Source: Mycobacterium pseudokansasii (GTDB lineage Bacteria; Actinomycetota; Actinomycetes; Mycobacteriales; Mycobacteriaceae). From it: 64,000 nt of DNA. Shown here one piece after another: positions 9,706 through 19,375 of the stretch. Position 1 is the stretch's first letter. The number at the start of each line of letters is the position of its first letter. The position numbers and the translations under genes are program-made. Location: assembly GCF_900566075.1 (NCBI RefSeq), contig NZ_UPHU01000001.1, positions 5,766,325-5,830,324 of the forward strand, written 5' to 3'. Under the pieces are notes generated by a model. The model was given only the letters and a program-made list of their open reading frames with translations, was not told the DNA's origin and ran no database searches.

Positions 9706-10602
9706 GTGACCCGGCGCCACGGGTCCGGTGACACCGCAGAAGTTGCGGGGGAGCGCGTGCGGACGGGCAACTATGCCGGGGCAGTGATCGCGATGGGCAC
9801 CATGCATGGCAAAACGCGCCAGGTGGCGCCGGCGTTCGCCGACACGCTTGGCGCGCATGTCATCGCGCCGGCCGGGATCGACACCGATCAGTTCGGCACC
9901 TTCACCGCAGAGGTGGCCAGACCCCTGACGCCGCTGGCGACGGCGACCGCGAAAGCGCGCCTGGGCATGTACGCCGGCGGCGTGCCCTACGGGCTGGCCA
10001 GCGAAGCCAGCTACGACACCTGGTTCGGCACGGTGGTGGTGCACGAGGAAATCCTGGTGTTCGTCGATGACACCCGCGACATCCAGGTTGCCGAGAGTGT
10101 CAACACACCGGGCTCGCCAGGGGTGCCGCAACTGGTCGACACCGCCGATCAGGCCGTTGCCGCAGCACGGCGGTTCGGCTTCCCGAGTCAAGCAGCCGTG
10201 GTCAGGGCCAACGTCAACGACGGCTGGCGCGTCATCGGTAAGGGGATCACCGACACGCGAATCCTGGTCAAAGCCGTCGCCGCCGCGGCGGCGGCCGGCG
10301 ACAATCGCCAGGTGTGCGTGGAACCCGACTTGCGCGCACACCACAACCCCACCCGCCGAGACGTTCTGATCGCCCTGGCGCGGCGGCTCGCCCGGCGGCT
10401 GGCCACTCCCTGCCCGGAATGCGGATGCCCCGGTTACGGCAAAATCGGGGCACGGGCCGGGCTGCCATGCCAGGTATGCGGATGGCCCACCGCCGCGATC
10501 GCCGCCGACATCCACGGGTGTCCGGCATGCGAGCATCGCGACAGCGTCGCGCGCGCCGCGGCTGCCGCAGAGCCACACTGTTGTCCGCAATGCAATCCGT
10601 GA
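9706..10602 (+). CDS. DUF6671 family protein with C-terminal zinc-ribbon cysteines
   Basis: A 298-residue protein with the DUF6671 pattern: an N-terminal TMHGK stretch (33-36, H34), IDTDQFGTFTAEV (58-70), LASEASY (98-103) and EPDLRAHHNPTRRD (206-219). The C-terminus has paired cysteines at 236/239/241, 255/258, 272/275 and 292/293/296, arranged like a zinc ribbon. The GTG start has a strong AGGAGG upstream. Biochemical function of DUF6671 is not known to me. It lies in the dab block behind the strong hairpin; a role linked to carbon uptake is guilt by association. Confidence 0.75.
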   Translation: MTRRHGSGDTAEVAGERVRTGNYAGAVIAMGTMHGKTRQVAPAFADTLGAHVIAPAGIDTDQFGTFTAEVARPLTPLATATAKARLGMYAGGVPYGLASEASYDTWFGTVVVHEEILVFVDDTRDIQVAESVNTPGSPGVPQLVDTADQAVAAARRFGFPSQAAVVRANVNDGWRVIGKGITDTRILVKAVAAAAAAGDNRQVCVEPDLRAHHNPTRRDVLIALARRLARRLATPCPECGCPGYGKIGARAGLPCQVCGWPTAAIAADIHGCPACEHRDSVARAAAAAEPHCCPQCNP

Positions 10603-10737
10603 CAAGCGCACGGCATTCGCACCCAGCCGACCGAACCCGTTGCCACCGCAGCTCAAGCACGACGTGCGGTCACGTCAGCGACGTAACCAACGGCACCGAA
10701 ATATCGTATCGCCGGGCCCCCAACCTCACTCATAGCA

Positions 10738-10784
10738 AATTCATGTGAATTACTATTGATGAAAAATACTTCGTTATATATCTT
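10738..10784 (+). promoter_or_regulatory. candidate promoter and palindromic operator upstream of the unknown gene
   Basis: An AT-rich island contains TTGATG (10756-10761), a 17-bp spacer and TATCTT (10779-10784), a plausible -35/-10 pair. Immediately upstream is the palindrome AATTCATGTGAATT (10738-10751). A related half-site, AATTCACGT, overlaps the promoter of the winged-helix gene at 11982-11990, which suggests one regulator for both. Confidence 0.45.
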
Positions 10785-10819
10785 TCGTATTAGACGACGA
10801 AGACTTGGAGGAAGGGCAC

Positions 10820-11584
10820 ATGGATCTCGACCGCATCACCAACCCTCTGCGGTTGGCCAAAGGCCCTCACCAGCCCGGAACTGGCACCGGCTGCGCCATG
10901 AACGTCATCTCATACATCAACGGCGACGCGAGGATCACCGACTACCCGGCGTGTTCGGCTCGCCCGTTGGCCGCTTTCGTCCAATCGTGCAATGACCTAC
11001 TGGCCGGACCGGGCGGCTACCTGACGCCCGAAAACAGCATCATCGCCCTCGATCTCGGCTGGCAGACGGTGGGAACCGCCGCGGTTTCGTCGCGCGTGGT
11101 CCACGCCTGGGTAGCCGAGCTGTTGACCAGCCCGACCTGGGGAGTCGTCCAATACGCCAGAATCACCACGGTCAAGGCGATCTCCGATATCGCCGAACTG
11201 CACCGGCGCGTTTCGCGCGGCACTATGCCGACGCTCGCCAGTTGGCATGAAGCGCGCGACATCGCGATAGGCGAAGCAAGCACCTTGGTCCCCGCCTCGA
11301 ACCCCGCCGGCTTCTATGCCTTGCAGGCGGCACATCAGTCGGCCGAGCTCATCGAAGGTCGCCGCCAAGCGAGCCTGGACGACGTCACCGGCAGCGCCCT
11401 GCGTGCCCACATGCTCGGTACCGGGATTGACTCACCGATCCGATACGCCCTGGTGACCTCCGAAGCGATTCAGTCATGGCGTCGCCTGGCCGGACTGCCC
11501 CAAGCCGCCCGGGCGCCGCGGCATCAGTCGGCAGGTGGCGCACTGGCACGAACCGATCGACACCTCGCCCGGACATCGGCATGA
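10820..11584 (+). CDS. uncharacterised protein with CAMNVISYINGD motif
   Basis: A 254-residue protein beginning at ATG behind a strong GGAGGAAGGG. Its N-terminal third has a motif shape C-x-MN-x-I-x-Y-x-x-G-(x)n-D-x-P-x-C (CAMNVISYINGDARITDYPAC) that I recognise from unnamed actinobacterial and phage-associated proteins. The middle is helical and Ala-rich; the C-terminus is basic. No catalytic motif, signal peptide or membrane segment is seen. It has its own probable promoter and ends just before the convergent winged-helix gene. Function unknown. Confidence 0.7.
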   Translation: MDLDRITNPLRLAKGPHQPGTGTGCAMNVISYINGDARITDYPACSARPLAAFVQSCNDLLAGPGGYLTPENSIIALDLGWQTVGTAAVSSRVVHAWVAELLTSPTWGVVQYARITTVKAISDIAELHRRVSRGTMPTLASWHEARDIAIGEASTLVPASNPAGFYALQAAHQSAELIEGRRQASLDDVTGSALRAHMLGTGIDSPIRYALVTSEAIQSWRRLAGLPQAARAPRHQSAGGALARTDRHLARTSA

Positions 11585-11635
11585 TGCGCCGGGGCGGCGA
11601 CGAGCGGTCACATCGACCGGGCGTTCACGGGGTGT

Positions 11636-11959
11636 TCAGGACAGCGCCGCAACAAGCTCGCCGACGGTATGACTGGCCTCGAGTGGGTGGCGTAGCCGAC
11701 CCTGCGGATTGAGCTCATAGACGTTGCGACGACCAATCTTGGACTTGATGAGGTAGCCCTCGTCGGTCAGGTCGGTCAATATCGCTTGCACAGAACGCTC
11801 GGTGATGCCGATTCGCAGCGCCAGCTCGCGAGCGGTCAGGGGCTCGCCAGTCGACACGCACAGCAACACGTGTGCATGGTTCGTCAGGAAGGTCCAGGTA
11901 CGGTCGGGAGCTTCGACAGCAGGCTGGGCGGCCGCGCTCCGTTTTTCGGCAACGTCCAT
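11636..11959 (-). CDS. small winged-helix transcriptional regulator
   Basis: A 107-residue protein with one winged helix-turn-helix: TNHAHVLLCVSTGEPLTARELALRIGITERSVQAILTDLTDEGYLIKSKIGRRNVYELNP, where the recognition helix is around TERSVQAILTDL and the wing around SKIGRRNVYEL. No ligand domain is present, so it may sense through a partner or bind constitutively. It is convergent with the preceding gene and probably has a leaderless mRNA (see promoter). It is the only regulator in the carbon block and is the likely controller of it; target genes are inferred. Confidence 0.85.
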   Translation of the reverse strand: MDVAEKRSAAAQPAVEAPDRTWTFLTNHAHVLLCVSTGEPLTARELALRIGITERSVQAILTDLTDEGYLIKSKIGRRNVYELNPQGRLRHPLEASHTVGELVAALS

Positions 11960-11965
11960 GGCCCT

Positions 11966-11993
11966 ATTATAGGCTGTTTGAAATTCACGTAAA
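11966..11993 (-). promoter_or_regulatory. consensus -10 and leaderless start of the winged-helix gene
   Basis: On the minus strand a perfect TATAAT (11966-11971) ends six bases before the ATG, placing the predicted transcript start on the A of ATG. A -35-like TTTACG (11988-11993) lies 16 bp upstream and overlaps the AATTCACGT half-site, a position suited to autorepression. Confidence 0.6.
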
Positions 11994-12280
11994 CCACTTC
12001 GCTAATCGACCATCGGCTGACGGGCGTCCCGGAGCTGCTCATTTGGTGGAGAACTCTCGCATCTAGCGGGGTACGCCGACCCGCCCGCGCCTGGCCGAGT
12101 TACGTCGATGCCGTCCGAGGACCGGGTCAAGCTTCAAGCGTTGTGAAGTGCTGGATTTTTTCGGCGCACGACGGCGTGGCCTGGCGCCGGGTGTGTTTCG
12201 GCCGCGCGGGTCAAAGTGGCACAACACGGGTTGGTCGGCGGCGGACATATCTACGGCACGCCATCTCCATCGGCGTCGGC
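11994..12280. other. intergenic region, no gene seen
   Basis: Nothing coding could be supported between the winged-helix gene and the stop of the alpha/beta hydrolase gene. Open frames here are short and lack ribosome sites and mycobacterial codon preference. This marks the right edge of the accessory carbon block. Confidence 0.5.
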
Positions 12281-13048
12281 TCAGCCGGCAGCGATCTCGC
12301 CAAAAAAAGATTCGACCGCGTGGCGATACACCAGCGGCGCTTCGTCGTGCACCAGATGACCCGCTTCAGGAACCTTTAAATACGTTGTTGGACCGCCTCT
12401 TTCAGCCATCTCGCGCATCTGCCCGGGCGGTGTGACCGAGTTGCCGGCCTCGATCAGCAGTGCCGGGGCCCGTACCGCGCGCCACTGCGCCCAGTAGTCG
12501 CGGGTGCCCCACTCGGCGGCGATCTCGATCCACCGTGAGGTATGTCCATGCAGCCGCCAACCGGTGGCGGTGCGGTCGAAGGCCTCCAGAAAGTACTGAC
12601 CGGCGACCGGGCCGAACGCGGCGAAAACTTGCTCCGCAGAGGCGAATTCGACCGGAAGCGCATGCAGCCACGGCTCCCACGGGCCGGTGGTGCGGCCAAC
12701 GAAGTCCGGTGCCATGTCCTCGACCACCAACGCCGAAGCCAAATCCGGACGCTGCGCGGCCAAACACCACGAATGCAAAGCACCCATCGAATGCCCGACC
12801 AGCCGCGCCGGCACGCCCAGCGAAGCAACCGCGTCACCCAGGTCGGCCACGAAGCGTTCGGTGCTGATCGGGTACGGATCGTCGACGTCACGGCCTCGAT
12901 GCCAGGGCGCGTCGTAGGTGTAGACGCTGCCCAGCCGGGTCAGCCAGGGCAGCTGACGTGACCACGTGCTACCCCGGCCCATCAACCCATGTACCAGGAC
13001 CAGCGGTTGGCCCTGCCCGCCGCGATGGGTCAACAGATCGGTCGGCAT
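12281..13048 (-). CDS. alpha/beta hydrolase (Rv3591c-like)
   Basis: An alpha/beta-hydrolase of about 255 residues. Visible are the oxyanion segment LVHGLMGRGSTWSRQLPWL, the nucleophile elbow GHSMG (Ser in LVGHSMGALHSW), and the late His in PEAGHLVHDEAP. The acid is probably in the LIEAGNSVTP region, where Glu or Asn replaces the more usual Asp. Substrate unknown. ATG at 13048 is preferred; a GTG at 13057 is in frame. It diverges from mhuD with a 23-bp gap. Cytoplasmic: no signal peptide. Confidence 0.88.
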   Translation of the reverse strand: MPTDLLTHRGGQGQPLVLVHGLMGRGSTWSRQLPWLTRLGSVYTYDAPWHRGRDVDDPYPISTERFVADLGDAVASLGVPARLVGHSMGALHSWCLAAQRPDLASALVVEDMAPDFVGRTTGPWEPWLHALPVEFASAEQVFAAFGPVAGQYFLEAFDRTATGWRLHGHTSRWIEIAAEWGTRDYWAQWRAVRAPALLIEAGNSVTPPGQMREMAERGGPTTYLKVPEAGHLVHDEAPLVYRHAVESFFGEIAAG

Positions 13049-13071
13049 GCGGGGCACGGTAACCTAGCGAC

Positions 13072-13389
13072 ATGCCAGTGGTGAAGATCAACGCAATCGA
13101 GGTGCCTGCCGGCGCTGGCCCCGAACTGGAGAAGCGTTTCGCCCACCGCGCGCATGCGGTGGAGAATTCTCCCGGTTTCCTCGGCTTTCAGCTGCTGCGT
13201 CCGGTCAAGGGCGAAGACCGCTACTTCGTGGTGACACACTGGGAGTCCGATGAAGCATTCCAGGCCTGGGCGAACGGGCCGGCCATCGAAGCACATGCCG
13301 GCCACCGGGCGAACCCCGTGGCGACGGGCGCTTCGCTCCTGGAATTCGAGGTTGTACTTGACGTTGCCGGGACTGGCGGAGCGAAATAG
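13072..13389 (+). CDS. mhuD: heme-degrading monooxygenase MhuD
   Basis: A 105-residue antibiotic-biosynthesis-monooxygenase-fold protein that cleaves heme and releases iron. The key heme-site residues of the mycobacterial enzyme are all in register: N7, W66 and H75 (FQAWANGPAIEAHAGH). The N-terminus MPVVKINAIEVP is the standard one. It overlaps the lpqF start and diverges from a hydrolase gene. No iron box was identified in the 23-bp divergent spacer. Confidence 0.95.
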   Translation: MPVVKINAIEVPAGAGPELEKRFAHRAHAVENSPGFLGFQLLRPVKGEDRYFVVTHWESDEAFQAWANGPAIEAHAGHRANPVATGASLLEFEVVLDVAGTGGAK

Positions 13390-14728
13390 CCGGCAAGCCG
13401 CGCCGCGCCGTGCGTTGGCGTTGGGCGCCGCTGCCGCATTAGTGGTCACCCTGGCTCCCGGTTGCGCGCACTCGCCCACCCCAACCGCTAACGCAGCGGA
13501 TCCAGGGCGCCGCATCGACACCAGAACGCCACCTGGCCTGCGCGCGCAGCAGTCCGTGGACATGCTCAACTCGGACTGGCCGATCGGCCCGGTGGGCGTC
13601 GGCACCCTGGCGACGCCCGGGCAAGTCGGCTCCGTCGCGCACACCATGGAAGAACTGTGGTGGGACCGCCCGTTCACCGTCGAGGGCGTAGCCATCGGCG
13701 CCAGCGTGGCCACACTGCATCTCATTTCGTCATACGGTGCGCGGCAAGACATTCGGATCCATACCGACGACCAGGGCCAGGTCGACCGGTTCGATCTCGA
13801 GACCCAGCCACCGTCGGTCAGCTCGTGGCGCGACGTCGACGCAGTGCTGGGCCGAACCGGCGCCCGCTATTCGTACCAAGTCGCCAAGGTGGCCAACGGG
13901 AACTGCGACCCGGTAGCGGGTACCAATACCCGCGAATCCTTGCCGCTTGCTTCGATTTTCAAGTTGTACGTGTTGCACGCCCTGGCGGACGCGGTGAAGG
14001 ACGGCACGGTGTCCTGGGACGAAATGCTCACCGTGACCGCCAAGAGCAAAGCGGTGGGCTCGTCGGGCCTGGAACTGCCACCCGGGGCGCATGTTTCGGT
14101 TCGCACCGCCGCCGAGAAGATGATCGCCACCAGCGACAACATGGCCACCGACTTGCTGATCGAGCGGCTGGGCACCCACGCTATCGAGGAGGCGCTGGCA
14201 ACCGCCGGCCATCACGATCCGGCCAGCATGACACCGTTTCCCACGATGTACGAGCTGTTCTCCGTCGGCTGGGGTCAACCGGATGTGCGTGACCAATGGA
14301 AGCACGCATCCCAGCAAGTCCGCGCTCAGTTACTGCAGCAGGCCAATGCCACGCCCTACCAGCCCGATCCGACGCGTGCCCACACTCCGGCCTCCACATA
14401 CGGCGCGGAGTGGTACGGCAGCGCCGAGGACATCTGCCGGGTGCACCTGGCCCTGCAGGCCGACGCGGTTGGCCCGGCCGCGCCGGTCAGGCAGATCCTG
14501 TCCGCCGTTGCCGGTATCCAACTCGATCGCAACGAATGGCCCTACATCGGCGCGAAGGCCGGTGGCCTGCCGGGGGACCTGACCTTCAGCTGGTATGCCG
14601 AGGACAAGACCGGTCAGCCGTGGGTGGTGAGTTTCCAGCTGAACTGGCCCCGCGATCACGGACCGACGGTGACCGGATGGATGCTGGAGGTCGCCAAGCA
14701 GGCCTTCGCGCTGGTGGGTCCGCGATAG
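13358..14728 (+). CDS. lpqF: lipoprotein LpqF, serine beta-lactamase-like
   Basis: A secreted lipoprotein with a class A beta-lactamase / transpeptidase-like domain. After a basic N-terminus comes a hydrophobic stretch and a lipobox ending LAPGC (Cys before AHSP). The catalytic motifs are S-x-x-K in LASIFKLY, SDN in ATSDNMATD and KAG in IGAKAGG, in the right order. The start is not certain: TTG codons at 13352, 13358 and 13364 are all possible; 13358 has a GAGG six bases upstream and overlaps mhuD by 32 bp. Actual beta-lactam hydrolysis is not implied; the H37Rv homologue is poorly characterised. Confidence 0.88.
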   Translation: MTLPGLAERNSRQAAPRRALALGAAAALVVTLAPGCAHSPTPTANAADPGRRIDTRTPPGLRAQQSVDMLNSDWPIGPVGVGTLATPGQVGSVAHTMEELWWDRPFTVEGVAIGASVATLHLISSYGARQDIRIHTDDQGQVDRFDLETQPPSVSSWRDVDAVLGRTGARYSYQVAKVANGNCDPVAGTNTRESLPLASIFKLYVLHALADAVKDGTVSWDEMLTVTAKSKAVGSSGLELPPGAHVSVRTAAEKMIATSDNMATDLLIERLGTHAIEEALATAGHHDPASMTPFPTMYELFSVGWGQPDVRDQWKHASQQVRAQLLQQANATPYQPDPTRAHTPASTYGAEWYGSAEDICRVHLALQADAVGPAAPVRQILSAVAGIQLDRNEWPYIGAKAGGLPGDLTFSWYAEDKTGQPWVVSFQLNWPRDHGPTVTGWMLEVAKQAFALVGPR

Positions 14729-14732
14729 GCCG

Positions 14733-15272
14733 CTAGAGCCGCAGCGTCCAGCGATGCCCGCGCAAGTGCATAATAGTTCGGCCCACTGGTGCAATGTCGA
14801 TGCGCCAGAACGATTTCGGTGGACCATCCAGAGCCACCAGGATCGCTGCTCGTATCACCGCGGGATGTGTCACCGCCACCGTGTTGTCGGTCAGCGACTG
14901 CAGCCATCCGGCGACCCGGCCGATCAGGTCGACGACGGACTCGCCGCCGTGGGGCGCCTGGGCGGGATCGGTCAGCCACGCCCGAAGGTCATGGTGGTCG
15001 ACGTTCTCGAGGGTGGTGCCGCGCCAACGCCCGCAGTCAAGATCAGTCAGCCGGGGGTCCGTTGCGGCTTGTAGACCTAACAGCTCGGCGGTCTGAACGG
15101 CCCGCTGCTCTGGCGCTGCCAGCTGCGTGACATGCCCGATGTCGAGCCGCGCGGCGGCTTCGGCTTGCCGGCGGCCGATATCGTCGAGCGGCTCGTCAGC
15201 CGGAAACCGCCCGACCGCCATGGCATCGGTCATCGCGTGGGACACCAGGGTCAGCCTGGCGACGTGGCTCAC
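14733..15272 (-). CDS. histidine phosphatase-family protein with degenerate RHG motif
   Basis: A 179-residue protein of the phosphoglycerate-mutase-like superfamily. The N-terminal RHG motif reads L-V-S-H-A: the nucleophile His is kept but the phosphate-binding Arg and the Gly are changed to Ser and Ala. The downstream Arg in APEQRAVQTAELLG, the Glu in PHGGESVVDLI and the second His in VAVTHPAVIRAAI are present. GTG at 15272 starts seven bases after the cbtA stop, so it ends a riboswitch-controlled cbtB-cbtA operon. CobC-type (alpha-ribazole phosphate) phosphatases belong to this family; a cobalamin role is inferred from context. Confidence 0.82.
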   Translation of the reverse strand: MSHVARLTLVSHAMTDAMAVGRFPADEPLDDIGRRQAEAAARLDIGHVTQLAAPEQRAVQTAELLGLQAATDPRLTDLDCGRWRGTTLENVDHHDLRAWLTDPAQAPHGGESVVDLIGRVAGWLQSLTDNTVAVTHPAVIRAAILVALDGPPKSFWRIDIAPVGRTIMHLRGHRWTLRL

Positions 15273-15279
15273 CGGCGGG

Positions 15280-16071
15280 TCACGCGGGGATGCGCGCCGG
15301 CCGTCCCGTCCCGGCTTCCGCACCCAGCAGCCGCCCCGACAGCGTCGAAAAGACCACTCCGATGGTCGCCCACAACACCACCTGGGTGCCCAGCGATGCC
15401 AGCCTGAATTCGTAGAGAACCTCGGCCGGGAAACCGGGATAGATGATCGATCCGGCAGCGTCACGCATCGGCCCGGGTATTTCGTCGACTGTCGGCAACC
15501 CCAGCATGACCGCCGCAGTCGCCGCGATGTAGGCACCAACAGCAGCTAGCCCGGCGTTCCACGCGCCCAGCCGCGGAGCCAACCGGCCGCCCAACCACAC
15601 GGCGGCCAGCGCCAGCGCCACCGACGCCAGCACCATGACCAGGTACCACAGGGTGCGTGAGCCAATCGTGTCCGACTGACCCACGGCCGGCGGGTTGGGC
15701 GGATACTTCACAAAGGGCACCAGGTACACCACGGTACCGGCGCTGGCTGCCAGACTGATCGAAAGTCTTTGCGGTCCAACGTTTCTGGTCCGAGAGTAGG
15801 CAACGCAGAACAGCACGGCAAACAACGCACCCATCGCGATGCCGAAAATCAGGACCCCGAAACCCAATCCGGCGCTGCCCTGCACGCCGCGGCTGAACAA
15901 TTCGACACCGTGCTCGTGCACTCCCTGAGCGTGCGCCACTTCGGTGCGGCCGTCCTCGTATTCGATTGCGCGGCCGATGACGGGCTCGGCAAACACGCGA
16001 GCGAACGCAAACGCCAGCACGGCGCCCACCGCGCCGGCCAGAAGTCCGCGCGCTATCAGACGCTTCTCCAT
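15280..16071 (-). CDS. cbtA: CbtA, cobalt transporter subunit
   Basis: A 263-residue integral membrane protein of the CbtA family, with helices around residues 5-28, 70-90, 105-120, 140-165, 170-190 and 225-245. The typical RGLLAGAVGAVLAFAFARVFAEPVI start and the HEHGVELFSRGVQ segment are visible. CbtAB is a cobalt uptake system predicted from its association with cobalamin riboswitches. It follows cbtB closely on the same strand. The H37Rv locus at this site has Rv3594 and PE_PGRS59 instead. Confidence 0.9.
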   Translation of the reverse strand: MEKRLIARGLLAGAVGAVLAFAFARVFAEPVIGRAIEYEDGRTEVAHAQGVHEHGVELFSRGVQGSAGLGFGVLIFGIAMGALFAVLFCVAYSRTRNVGPQRLSISLAASAGTVVYLVPFVKYPPNPPAVGQSDTIGSRTLWYLVMVLASVALALAAVWLGGRLAPRLGAWNAGLAAVGAYIAATAAVMLGLPTVDEIPGPMRDAAGSIIYPGFPAEVLYEFRLASLGTQVVLWATIGVVFSTLSGRLLGAEAGTGRPARIPA

Positions 16072-16090
16072 GGTGTCAGCCCTTGGCCGC

Positions 16091-16300
16091 TCAGTGGCAG
16101 GGGAAGCCGAGCAGGTGCCTTGCGTCGTGGAAGAACTCGTGCACGTGCGAGTCGCTGCCGAACAGCGACACCGCGCCCTGGTCGAAGCCGACGAAGTAGA
16201 CGGCCAGCAACGCCAGGACGGCGGTGGCAGCCAACCACAGCGCGGCGCTTACCGCCGACACATCAACCGGCCGAGCGGGGGTTGCCTGGTAATTAGCCAC
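16091..16300 (-). CDS. cbtB: CbtB, small cobalt transporter subunit
   Basis: A 69-residue protein with one transmembrane helix (ALWLAATAVLALLAVYFVGFDQG) and a C-terminal His-rich tail, HVHEFFHDARHLLGFPCH, typical of CbtB and likely to bind cobalt. The GTG start has an AGAAGGAGT ribosome site upstream. A cobalamin riboswitch covers the leader. Nineteen bases separate it from cbtA. Confidence 0.9.
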   Translation of the reverse strand: MANYQATPARPVDVSAVSAALWLAATAVLALLAVYFVGFDQGAVSLFGSDSHVHEFFHDARHLLGFPCH

Positions 16301-16324
16301 GGGTGGACTCCTTCTGGGGATCTC

Positions 16325-16440
16325 GCGCCCCACGTCGGGTGCTGGTGACGGGCAATGGGTCTGACTATGTACAGTGGCGCGACCGTTCTGGACTCTCACC
16401 AGATTCCGTTGCCGTCGACGACACCGTCAGTGTAGACCGC
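16325..16440 (-). promoter_or_regulatory. cobalamin riboswitch controlling cbtB-cbtA
   Basis: On the minus strand the leader of cbtB contains the conserved cobalamin core: GGAATCTGGTGAGAGTCC, then CGGTCGCGCCACTGTACA (B12 box), then AGTCAGACCCATTGCC. These match the J/P4-P6 core of cobalamin riboswitches in order and spacing. Outer boundaries are approximate. The ribosome site of cbtB lies directly downstream, so control of translation is possible as well as termination. It explains regulation of the cobalt genes by B12. Confidence 0.85.
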
Positions 16441-16459
16441 CTCCGCCCGCGCGAGCAGA

Positions 16460-16501
16460 CACTAAAGCCCCTCATTTTGGTACAAAATGGGGGCTTTAGT
16501 G
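16460..16501 (-). terminator. clpC1 terminator hairpin
   Basis: A nearly perfect 19-bp inverted repeat (arms CACTAAAGCCCC-T-CATTTTG and CAAAATG-GGGGCTTTAGTG, loop GTA, one bulged base) starts 25 bases after the clpC1 stop. It is AT-richer than its surroundings and symmetrical enough to act in both directions. It separates clpC1 from the cbt riboswitch leader on the same strand. Confidence 0.85.
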
Positions 16502-16525
16502 CCGGCTCGCACTACTGGGTGACCG

Positions 16526-19072
<2,547 letters not shown>

Positions 19073-19303
19073 CGGCGGTTACCTGCTCTCCTCATCGGTA
19101 CTTTGGTCGGCCCCGAGCCGGTCCGGCTCGGCCCCGCGTACCTGCTGTCCACTGTAATGGTCGGCCCGCCAGGGTTCATAACCTTGCGGTGCCTCGCGGT
19201 TCCGGGACGCGGACCTATGTCCGCGTGGCGCCTCTTACTTCGGAACCGCACCACGTCAACGAGGAGAATCGCCGCGATGTTTCCGGCGCCGACCGGCGAC
19301 GAG
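19073..19303 (-). other. clpC1 leader and upstream region
   Basis: No gene is supported between clpC1 and the lsr2 terminator; the minus strand must hold the clpC1 promoter here. A GAGGAG-type ribosome site precedes the clpC1 ATG. I could not choose a single -10/-35 pair with confidence. Confidence 0.5.
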
Positions 19304-19318
19304 TTCGCCACCAGCGAA
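19304..19318 (-). promoter_or_regulatory. candidate ClgR box upstream of clpC1
   Basis: The perfect palindrome TTCGC-CACCA-GCGAA matches the ClgR operator pattern known from clp genes of actinobacteria. It lies about 230 bp upstream of the clpC1 ATG and between the lsr2 terminator and clpC1, so it can only serve clpC1. ClgR is a known activator of clpP1P2 and clpC1 in mycobacteria. Confidence 0.65.
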
Positions 19319-19327
19319 AGCGACACA

Positions 19328-19364
19328 ACACCGGCGCCCCGGCTTGGAGCCTGGGCGCCGGTGT
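19328..19364 (-). terminator. lsr2 terminator hairpin
   Basis: A 12-bp perfect stem (ACACCGGCGCCC / GGGCGCCGGTGT) with a nested GGCT/AGCC stem begins 12 bases after the lsr2 stop. There is no T-tract. It probably ends the lsr2 transcript before the clpC1 promoter. Confidence 0.75.
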
Positions 19365-19375
19365 GTGAACGATTG

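Noticed and set aside
14754..15130. Plus-strand frames opposite the histidine phosphatase
   Set aside because: Arg/Pro-rich shadows; the minus-strand protein has four family motifs in order.
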